From a virus: DNA of 30,511 bases. The stretch spans positions 1-30,511 of IMG/VR virus record IMGVR_UViG_3300025769_000543; one strand, 5' to 3'. Each line of letters begins with the position of its first letter. The stretch's first letter is position 1. The notes under the pieces were generated by a model. The model was not told where the DNA came from and did not search any database. It saw only the letters and a list, made by a program, of their open reading frames with translations. Shown here one piece after another: positions 1 to 6,900 of the stretch. The position numbers were made by a program, and so were the translations under genes.

Positions 1-2821
1 GACCTGTTGGATTACCTGTTGTCGAAACATTTGCACGTGCAAGGGACACCTGTGGGTGTTTACCGTGTGCGGTCCCAGAGATATAGACTGCGTCTCCTTT
101 ATTGATTGCAGCACCAGTTAAGTTATGGACATAGAGGAATATCTCTTGTCCAATATTAAGAGTTACGTCAGGGTTTGGATTGTTCTGTGTATCAAGAACA
201 AGTGATAGACCCTTTTGGTGATCAGAGTCAAAATACAATGTTCCAGCAGCATTTGAATGTCTTGATGTTAGAACATTAAAGTTGATACCGTCAAGGATAG
301 CAGAGTCTAATGTTGTTTGTGCAAAGGTTACATTGTCAGTAGTTCCGACTGATTGACCAATCGCAACCTCACCATCGATAATTGTTACACCTGTACCACC
401 AGAAAAATGTGCGCGTGCTTCAGAGGCAGAAGGACCAGTATAAGTAAAGACGCCACTGGCGGCATCATAACCAAACGAACCATCGCCGCCTGCATCAGTA
501 GCAGATACTGCATTCTTTGCGTCAGAATCTGCACGAGCAGTCGTATAGTAGAGGTTTGTGCCTTCAGTAAGGTCAGTGGTTGACTTAGTCGCTAATCTAG
601 TGTCAAAATCTGCATTTGCTCTAGCAGTTGTGAAATAAAGATTGCTTGAACCTTCTGTTAGATCGTCAGTAGTGTTACCCCCAAAGTCGCTATCAAAGCG
701 AGCAGTGGTGTAATATAGGTTAGTTCCCTCTGTAAGATCAGAAGTTGTCTTTGCGCCGAAGTCAGAATCGAAATTTGCCTTTAAGTACAGAGTCTGTGTA
801 AAGGAAAATTTACCTAATGCAGAATCATAAGTTAGGTCTCCGCCAGCATTGAACATCCCTCGAATTTGGGCAACAGATCTTTCAGAGTCTGTGTAAGAAA
901 ATTGACCAGTGGTAGAATCGTAAGACAAGTCTCCAGCAGCAGAAAACAGTCCTTTTATTTGTGAAGCAGTTCTATCTGAATCTGTGTAAGAAAATTGACC
1001 AGTGGTAGAATCGTAAGACAAGTCTCCAGCAGCAGAAAACAGTCCTTTTATTTGTGAAGCAGTTCTATCTGAATCTGTGTAAGAAAATTGACCAGTGGCA
1101 GCATCATATGATAGGTCACCAGCACCAGAAATAAGCAACCTTATAGCAGAATCGGTTCTTTGGGTATACGAAAATTCACCAGTAGAGGAATCGTAAGACA
1201 AGTCTCCACCAGCAGAGAACAATCCCTTTATCTGATCCGCACTTCTGGCAGAATCCGTATAAGACATAACACCAGTATTGGCATCATAACTCAAGTCGCC
1301 AGAAGCAGAAATGAGCACTCTTATAGCAGAATCAGTTCTTTGAGTATAAGAAAATTGACCAGAGGTAGAATCGTAAGACAAATCCCCGCCAGCATTGAAC
1401 ATTCGCCTGATTTGGGCAACAGATCTTTCAGAGTCTGTGTAAGAAAATTGACCAGTGGTAGAATCGTAAGATAAGTCGCCGCCAGCAGAAAATAATGCAC
1501 GAACGCTATCATTTGTTCTTTGGGTAAAAAAGAACTTTCCTAGTGATGAATCGTAACTAAGTTCTCCTCCAGCATTGAACATACCTCGAATTTGGGCAAC
1601 AGATCTTTCAGAGTCTGTGTAGGAAATAACGCCAGTTGCTGGGTCATAACTTAAATCCCCTCCAGCAGATATAGCATTTTTAGCATCAGAGTCTGCACGA
1701 GCAGTTGTGTAGTAGAGATTAGAACCTTCTGCTAGATTATCTGTAGTCTTGTCGCCAAGGTCAGAATCGAAATATACAGTTCTATAATATTTGTTAGTGC
1801 CTTCACTTAAATTAGAAGTTGACTTGGTGCTAAAATCACTATCAAAATCTGAAGTGGTGTAAGTCGGCGATTCTGTGAAAGAAAATTTACCAGTAGAGGA
1901 ATCGTAAGATAAGTCGCCGCTAGCATTGAACATTCCTCTAATTTGAGCAACAGTCCTTTCTGAATCGACGTATGTGTTAGTAAATTTTCCTGTAGAAGAA
2001 TCGTACGACAAGTCTCCAGCAGCAGAGAACAACCCACGAATCTGGGTGACAGTTCTATCTGAATCTACGTCTGTGTAAGATATAATTCCAGTTACAGGGT
2101 CATATGACAAACTACCGGAAACAGAGATAGCATTTTTAGCATCACTGTCTGCACGAGAAGAAGTGTAGTAGAGATTTGTTCCTTCGGTCAGGTCTGATGT
2201 AGACTTCGTACCGAAATCAGAATCAAAATCTGCCTTTACATAAGAAGTGACGCCTGTTAAGTTGGAACCGTCGCCGTGAAACTCACTTGCAGTTACTTTG
2301 CCAGAAAAGTTTGCCGAGTCGCCGCTCAACAAACCTTTTACTGTCATACCTGAAAGAGTTATATAAACTCTTGCGTTAGTGGATGCGCTTTGAACAGCAG
2401 CGTCTGCTGCTCCACCATCAGGAACGTCTAAGTAGAAACCAATTCTTCGAACACCAGTGCTGTCAGCAGAATCAATACTAGCGAGCCAGAGTTCGTCACT
2501 TATATGCCCCATACCCGCTTGTATGGTGTTCGAAGTATACTCGGTGACAAACTTTAATTTGACAGTATCTTCTGGCCAGGAGACAAACTGAGAACCAGCA
2601 CCGCCGAGAGATAGGGTTTCTAATATGACTACAGAATCAAAAGACGTACTGGTATTAAAATACTTGGATCCAGTTATAGTTTGACCAGTAGACTTTGTTA
2701 CATATTCGTTTGCACCAGTTTTTATATCTGTCAAGTCAGAGTCTAGGGCAAGGAAGTTGGAATCCATCTCATCAAATGTAAGAGCACTGCCCTTATTATT
2801 TCTTAATGTGAGATCTGCCAT
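1..2821 (-). CDS. Tail fibre protein, N-terminal 940 aa (gene runs off left edge)
   Basis: An open frame runs from the ATG at 2821 to the window edge with no stop, so the 3' end is missing. AAGGA lies 9 bases before the ATG. The N-terminus (MADLTLRNNKGSALTF, then DEMDSNF) matches the short attachment motif common at the start of fibre proteins in marine T4-like phages. After about 240 non-repetitive residues come 13 modules of roughly 26-31 residues with the core F(S/N)AxGDL(S/T)YDxxTGxFxYT, linked by DSxRxxxQI. These are interleaved with blocks reading LTEGTNLYYTxxRxDSD. The last visible part (about residues 900-940) contains GDAVYISGTAHGKHPQVSLA, a motif I associate with the distal part of marine phage fibres, often before a C-terminal knob or chaperone domain. 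The role is presumably host recognition. Confidence in fibre identity is high; the receptor is unknown. Confidence 0.82.
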   Translation of the reverse strand, partial: MADLTLRNNKGSALTFDEMDSNFLALDSDLTDIKTGANEYVTKSTGQTITGSKYFNTSTSFDSVVILETLSLGGAGSQFVSWPEDTVKLKFVTEYTSNTIQAGMGHISDELWLASIDSADSTGVRRIGFYLDVPDGGAADAAVQSASTNARVYITLSGMTVKGLLSGDSANFSGKVTASEFHGDGSNLTGVTSYVKADFDSDFGTKSTSDLTEGTNLYYTSSRADSDAKNAISVSGSLSYDPVTGIISYTDVDSDRTVTQIRGLFSAAGDLSYDSSTGKFTNTYVDSERTVAQIRGMFNASGDLSYDSSTGKFSFTESPTYTTSDFDSDFSTKSTSNLSEGTNKYYRTVYFDSDLGDKTTDNLAEGSNLYYTTARADSDAKNAISAGGDLSYDPATGVISYTDSERSVAQIRGMFNAGGELSYDSSLGKFFFTQRTNDSVRALFSAGGDLSYDSTTGQFSYTDSERSVAQIRRMFNAGGDLSYDSTSGQFSYTQRTDSAIRVLISASGDLSYDANTGVMSYTDSARSADQIKGLFSAGGDLSYDSSTGEFSYTQRTDSAIRLLISGAGDLSYDAATGQFSYTDSDRTASQIKGLFSAAGDLSYDSTTGQFSYTDSDRTASQIKGLFSAAGDLSYDSTTGQFSYTDSERSVAQIRGMFNAGGDLTYDSALGKFSFTQTLYLKANFDSDFGAKTTSDLTEGTNLYYTTARFDSDFGGNTTDDLTEGSSNLYFTTARANADFDTRLATKSTTDLTEGTNLYYTTARADSDAKNAVSATDAGGDGSFGYDAASGVFTYTGPSASEARAHFSGGTGVTIIDGEVAIGQSVGTTDNVTFAQTTLDSAILDGINFNVLTSRHSNAAGTLYFDSDHQKGLSLVLDTQNNPNPDVTLNIGQEIFLYVHNLTGAAINKGDAVYISGTAHGKHPQVSLARANVSTTGNPTG
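891..1076 (-). repeat. Perfect tandem repeat, 2 x 93 nt, in the left fibre gene
   Basis: Bases 891-983 and 984-1076 are identical, and identity continues about 22 bases into the next, diverged unit. The period is 93 bases (31 codons), one fibre module, so the reading frame is kept. Neighbouring modules differ at many positions, so this copy looks recent. Confidence 0.93.
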
Positions 2822-2867
2822 TATTAGTTTTCCTTGCTAAACTCAATATAAAGATGCAATTAATGAG

Positions 2868-2887
2868 GGGGGCGATAAGTCGCCCCC
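2868..2887 (-). terminator. GC-rich hairpin between two structural genes (possible terminator)
   Basis: A perfect 8-bp stem (GGGGGCGA pairing with TCGCCCCC) closes a 4-base loop. It lies 31 bases after the stop of the 126-aa gene and 46 bases before the start of the left fibre gene. On the transcribed strand no clean run of T follows the stem, only a mixed AT stretch. It may therefore be a weak or attenuating terminator, or an RNA 3'-end stabiliser, not a strong intrinsic terminator. Confidence 0.6.
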
Positions 2888-2918
2888 AACTAAACTAGGT
2901 TCAAAACCAAACTTTGAA

Positions 2919-3299
2919 TCAGTTTGGTGCTTCGTAAGTCAAAGAAGAGATGGTGATCGTGTCGCCTTTACCGATAGAAGTAGACGACAAGATGATGTCA
3001 CCACCGCCACCAGTAGCAGTAACAGTGCCATTGAAGCAAGAATCGCCTGCGCCGTCGAACACAGTAAACTTACTTACAGTTCCTGCATTACAGTCACTGT
3101 CGCCTTTAATAGCAGCAGCAGTAGCGATTCCGCCAGTAGCAGCACCGAAGGCAGTTGCACTAAAAGTTAGAGTAGCGACAGCAGAGTCGTTCACCGAACC
3201 GTCTTGGAACACAATGGATCCTGGTCCGCTGACGTCAATTTTGTCTACTACGAGATTAGCGATGTCATTGCGAACATCAGTTGGATGAGTAACAGCCAT
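2919..3299 (-). CDS. Small beta-rich phage structural protein (126 aa)
   Basis: The start has a strong ribosome binding site, AGGAG 8 bases before the ATG. The protein opens MAVTHPTDVRNDIANLVVD and ends in alternating beta-strand-like segments (SKFTVFDGAG, GTVTATGGGGDIIL, GDTITISSLTYEAP). This looks like a family of roughly 120-residue proteins that I recall near fibre genes in several phages: an N-terminal helix, an Ala/Gly-rich middle, then a beta-sandwich-like C-terminus. The family's function is not established as far as I know, and a minor virion or adaptor component is the best guess. It lies between the 44-aa ORF upstream and the GC hairpin and left fibre gene downstream. The two cysteines (in GDSDCNAG and GDSCFNG) could form a disulphide, but this is speculative. 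Confidence 0.75.
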   Translation of the reverse strand: MAVTHPTDVRNDIANLVVDKIDVSGPGSIVFQDGSVNDSAVATLTFSATAFGAATGGIATAAAIKGDSDCNAGTVSKFTVFDGAGDSCFNGTVTATGGGGDIILSSTSIGKGDTITISSLTYEAPN

Positions 3300-3321
3300 T
3301 TTTTATTTCTCCTAAAACGTT

Positions 3322-3456
3322 TTATTTTTTTTGATCTTTAGATCGATCTACAGTTTTTTCTAAATCATTACTAGGCGAAGTTTTTTTGGTTTCTTTTCTA
3401 ATGATGTCTGCAACACCAGAAAGTTTTCCTGAATCGCCCTTTGCCCGTATACTCAT
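3322..3456 (-). CDS. 44-aa hypothetical protein
   Basis: The ATG at 3456 opens a 44-codon frame (MSIRAKGDSGKLSGVADIIR, then a Lys/Asp/Ser-rich tail ending RSKDQKK) and stops with TAA at 3322. AAGGA lies 8 bases before the ATG. The frame fills most of the gap between the 116-aa and 126-aa genes, leaving 26 bases upstream and 22 downstream, which is consistent with tight packing in an operon. The product is highly charged, predicted soluble, and lacks a signal peptide or membrane segment. I do not recognise a family. The octamer TATAAATA sits in its ribosome-binding spacer; if that is used as a late promoter, the resulting RNA would miss this start. It could also be an untranslated leader of the 126-aa gene. 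Confidence 0.55.
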   Translation of the reverse strand: MSIRAKGDSGKLSGVADIIRKETKKTSPSNDLEKTVDRSKDQKK

Positions 3457-3464
3457 TATTTATA
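3457..3464 (-). promoter_or_regulatory. Possible T4-type late promoter (TATAAATA)
   Basis: An exact T4 late promoter octamer lies directly against the ATG of the 44-aa ORF. Late transcription starts a few bases downstream, so it would begin inside that ORF and could serve the 126-aa gene. Because it also forms the spacer between AAGGA and the ATG, the match may be chance in an AT-rich leader. Confidence 0.45.
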
Positions 3465-3482
3465 TCCTTTTTGCTTTACAAA

Positions 3483-3833
3483 TCACTTCGTTACACTTTT
3501 AGAAACCATAAGTTTGCCTTCTAAAACCCTTTCGACTAGAGTGTCTCCACCTTGTTCATATTCTATCTCGATATCATAGACATATCTGCGCCGAGTTAAA
3601 GTTTCTGTTTGAGTATTAGTCAAACTAAATTCTATTATACCATCTGATCTGGGTGATAAGAAACTGACAGAAAAACTAACTGCCTCACTAGAGTCTGCAT
3701 CATAACTTCTATTAAGTTTTCCTCTGGCAGTATAATCTGTCAGATCTCTTTTGGTGCCGTCAGATTCAAGTAGTTTCAATCTCCACTTGGCATCTGCACC
3801 CTGATCTACTTCTAAGTCTTCGTATTGCGCCAT
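3483..3833 (-). CDS. 116-aa beta-rich structural protein
   Basis: The ATG at 3833 is preceded by AGCAGGT (AGGT 9 bases from the ATG) and by an exact late promoter octamer at 3862-3869, so expression as a late gene is likely. The sequence (MAQYEDLEVDQGADAKWRL, then TDYTARGKLNRSYD, then a C-terminal RRRYVYDIEIEY and RVLEGKLMVS) is dominated by alternating polar and hydrophobic residues typical of a beta-sandwich. The layout, an early extended strand, a 'DLTDYTARGKL' strand and a final 'VLEGKLMVS' strand, resembles small beta-domains at the N-terminus of baseplate or fibre adaptor proteins such as BppU. That resemblance is a weak inference. Its leader and first three codons are duplicated upstream (see the repeat at 3825-3988). 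Confidence 0.72.
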   Translation of the reverse strand: MAQYEDLEVDQGADAKWRLKLLESDGTKRDLTDYTARGKLNRSYDADSSEAVSFSVSFLSPRSDGIIEFSLTNTQTETLTRRRYVYDIEIEYEQGGDTLVERVLEGKLMVSKSVTK

Positions 3834-3861
3834 TATCGATTAACCTGCTTCTAACGATATT

Positions 3862-3869
3862 TATTTATA
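3862..3869 (-). promoter_or_regulatory. T4-type late promoter (TATAAATA), gene-proximal copy
   Basis: Exact octamer 28 bases before the ATG of the 116-aa structural gene, in an AT-rich leader. The spacing to the ribosome binding site is similar to that at the promoters before gp25 and the 277-aa gene. In T4-like phages this element is read by host RNA polymerase carrying gp55 and gp33. Confidence 0.75.
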
Positions 3870-3889
3870 TAAATTAGTTGGAGACAATC

Positions 3890-3931
3890 TTACTCAGAAG
3901 AATTATAATTTTTCGAATATTTTTGCGCCAT
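3890..3931 (-). other. 13-codon leader ORF created by the junction duplication
   Basis: The upstream copy of the duplication carries its own promoter, ribosome binding site and ATG. The frame reads MAQKYSKNYNSSE then TAA, sharing only the first three codons with the 116-aa gene. The stop falls exactly where the duplicated end of the 1795-aa gene begins. It is probably a by-product of duplication or the remnant of a lost gene, but it is fully equipped for translation. Confidence 0.5.
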
Positions 3932-3959
3932 TATCGATTAACCTGCTTCTAACGATATT

Positions 3960-3967
3960 TATTTATA
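3960..3967 (-). promoter_or_regulatory. T4-type late promoter (TATAAATA), distal copy
   Basis: Second exact octamer in the duplicated junction, 4 bases from the first base of the TAA stop triplet (3971-3973) of the 1795-aa gene. It would direct a transcript through the 13-codon leader ORF and into the same downstream genes as the proximal copy. Confidence 0.7.
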
Positions 3968-3970
3968 TAT

Positions 3971-6900
3971 TTAGTTGGAGACAATCTTTTTCTTTTTTGA
4001 CAAAATTGAGGAAACACCATAGGAACTAGTAGAATTAAACTCTATTGTACCAGTAACTTTCCTCGATTTAATTATAGTTGTTCTTGGTTTCTGTACCGTG
4101 AAACTTCCAGCAAGAGGAATAAGCGCAGAATTTCTGGTAATCGTTACAGTAGCAACCGTAGAAACATCCTGTGCTTCTAGTATGCCAACAGCATTTATAC
4201 TCCTTCGGGCAACAGAGGTAACAGAAGATTCTCCTGCCTCTAAAACAACAGAAGAAGAGATAACCCTTTCAGCAGCACAAACTACTTGAACATCGACGAC
4301 TGAAAGTGAACCGGAAGCAACGAGAACACGCTCAGAAACACCAGAGACAACTGAAGTTCCAGATATTACAGAATTTCCACCTTGGTCGTCAATTTCTCTT
4401 TCTGCATTACCAGCAACAGATTCTTCACTCTGTATGTTACCAGAGGCAACGAGAACACGCTCGGCGATGCCAGATAAAGTTGCTTCTTGTGACGTTAATG
4501 CGCTAGAAGAAACCAGAACACGTTCGGCAACACCAGAAACGGTTACATTTCCAGAGATAACAGAGTTGCCACCGTTATCGTCTATCTCACGTTCAGCGTT
4601 ACCAGCAACAGACTCTTCGCTCTGGATGTTACCAGAAGCAACTAGGACACGTTCAGAAATACCAGAAACAGTTACATCACCAGAAACGACAGAGTTGCCT
4701 CCTTGGTCGTCAATTTCTCTTTCTGCATTACCTGCTACCGACTCTTCACTCTGAATGTTGCCCGATCCAGTAATAATACGTTCAGATACACCTATTATTA
4801 TCGAGTCAGAAGCAAATATCGAATTACCTTCGTTATCGTCTATCTCGCGTTCTGCATTACCTGCTACTGATTCTTCACTCTGAATATTACCCGAAGCAAC
4901 TAGGACACGTTCAGAAACACCTGTTATGAGAGAATCTGTGCTTACAAGACCGTTACCACCTTGGTCATCAACAACTCTCTCTGCATTACCAGCAACAGAT
5001 TCTTCACTCTGAATGTTTCCAGAAGCAACCAATACACGTTCGGCAATACCGGAAACTAAGGATGAATCAGAAACTAATGTTCCTCTACCAACTTTTGTGA
5101 GTTCTGCTTCGCCAGATACTACTGCCTCTTGAGACGCTACTGCGCCAGAAGCAACAATGGTGCGTTCAGCAACACCCAATATTGTTGAGGCACCAACTGA
5201 CAAGGCATTGCCACCTTGATCATCAATTTCGCGTTCTGCATTACCTGCTACCGACTCTTCGCTTTGGATGTTTCCAGAAGCAACTAGGACACGTTCAGAG
5301 ATACCAGAAACAACTTCTTCTTGAGATGCCAGCGAACCAGAGGCAACCAATATGCGTTCAGCAATACCAGAAACTGTTACGTCGCCCGAAGAAATAGCAT
5401 TACCTTCATTATCGTCTATCTCACGTTCTGCATTACCTGCTACCGACTCTTCGCTTTGGATGTTTCCAGAAGCAACTAGGACACGTTCAGAAATACCAGA
5501 AACAATAGAACTTGTTACTGTTAGAGAATTACCACCTTGGTCATCTATCTCACGTTCTGCAATACCAGAAACCAGAGAAGCAGTAACTGTTAGAGAATTA
5601 CCACCTTGGTCATCTATCTCACGTTCGGCATTACCTGCTACAGACTCTTCACTCTGAATGTTGCCCGATCCAGTAATAGTTCGTTCAGAGACACCTACTA
5701 TTATCGAGTCAGAAGCAAATATCGAATTACCTTCATTATCGTCTATCTCGCGTTCTGCATTACCAGCGACAGATTCTTCGCTTTGGATGTTTCCAGAGGC
5801 GACAAGAACACGCTCGGAAATACCGAAGACGACTTCTTCTTGGGATATTAATACACCAGAGGCGACCAATACACGTTCAGCAACGCCAGAAACAGTTACA
5901 TCACCAGAGATGACAGAGTTGCCTCCTTGGTCATCGATTTCTCTTTCTGCATTACCAGCAACAGACTCTTCGCTCTGGATGTTACCAGAAGCAACTAGGA
6001 CACGTTCAGAGATACCAGAAACAAGGGAGTCAGTAACACCGAGAGAATTACCACCCTGATCGTCTATCTCTCGTTCAGCATTACCAGAAACAACAGAACT
6101 TGTTACTATTAGGGAATTGCCACCTTGGTCGTCGATTTCTCTTTCTGCATTACCAGCGACAGATTCTTCACTCTGTATGTTACCAGAGGCAACGAGAACA
6201 CGCTCAGAAACACCAGAGACAACTGAAGTTCCAGATACTAAGGAATTTCCACCTTGGTCATCAACAACTCTCTCTGCATTACCAGCAACAGATTCTTCGC
6301 CCTGTAAAGAACCTGAAGCAACCAACACACGTTCAGAGACGCCAGAGACAACTGAAGTTCCAGATACTAAGGAATTGCCGCCTTGATCATCAATTTCGCG
6401 TTCTGCGTTACCTGCTACTGATTCTTCACCCTGTAAAGAACCTGAAGCAACCAACACACGTTCAGAGACGCCAGAGACAGTTACATCAGAGGAAACCAAT
6501 GTCCCAGAAGATACCGAAGATCTTTCAGCAATGGCAGAAACAGTGGAAGATCCGGAAACAAGAGAATTACCACCGTTATCGTCTATCTCGCGTTCTGCAT
6601 TACCAGCGACAGATTCTTCACCTTGTAGAGCACCAGAAGCAACCAATACACGTTCAGAAACACCAGAGACAACTGAAGTTCCAGATACTAAGGAATTTCC
6701 ACCTTGGTCATCAATTTCGCGTTCTGCATTACCAGCGACAGATTCTTCACTCTGTATGTTACCAGAAGCAACTAGCACACGCTCGGATACACCAGAGACA
6801 ACTGCTTCTTGAGAAGTTAAAGTGCCAGAAGATACCAAAGACCTTTCAGCAATGGCGGAAACAGTGGAAGATCCGGAAACAAGAGCATTGCCGCCTTGGT

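Larger units (their letters stand above)
3825..3988 (-). repeat. 98-bp tandem duplication of a gene junction (two copies of about 67 nt)
   Basis: Bases 3825-3891 and 3923-3988 are almost identical, with one indel and one substitution, at a 98-base offset. Each copy holds, in transcription order, the end of the 1795-aa gene (codons for IVSN and the stop), the late promoter octamer, the AGCAGGT ribosome binding site, and ATGGCGCAA, the first codons of the 116-aa gene. A 31-base AT-rich spacer separates the copies. The most economical reading is a tandem duplication of the gene junction. Confidence 0.93.

Noticed and set aside
891-1700. Regularly spaced repeats that might suggest a CRISPR array
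   Set aside because: The repeats are contiguous in a single open frame with a 26-31 codon period and have no unrelated spacers; they encode fibre modules.
2950-3288. 112-aa plus-strand open frame opposite the 126-aa gene
   Set aside because: It lies wholly within the well-supported minus-strand gene, has a Pro/Ala/Val-rich composition typical of antisense frames, and would be the only plus-strand gene in 30 kb.
4190-4200. TATAAATG-type near matches to the late promoter inside coding sequence (also near 25866)
   Set aside because: They differ from the octamer, lie within coding sequence, and no gene start follows at a suitable distance.
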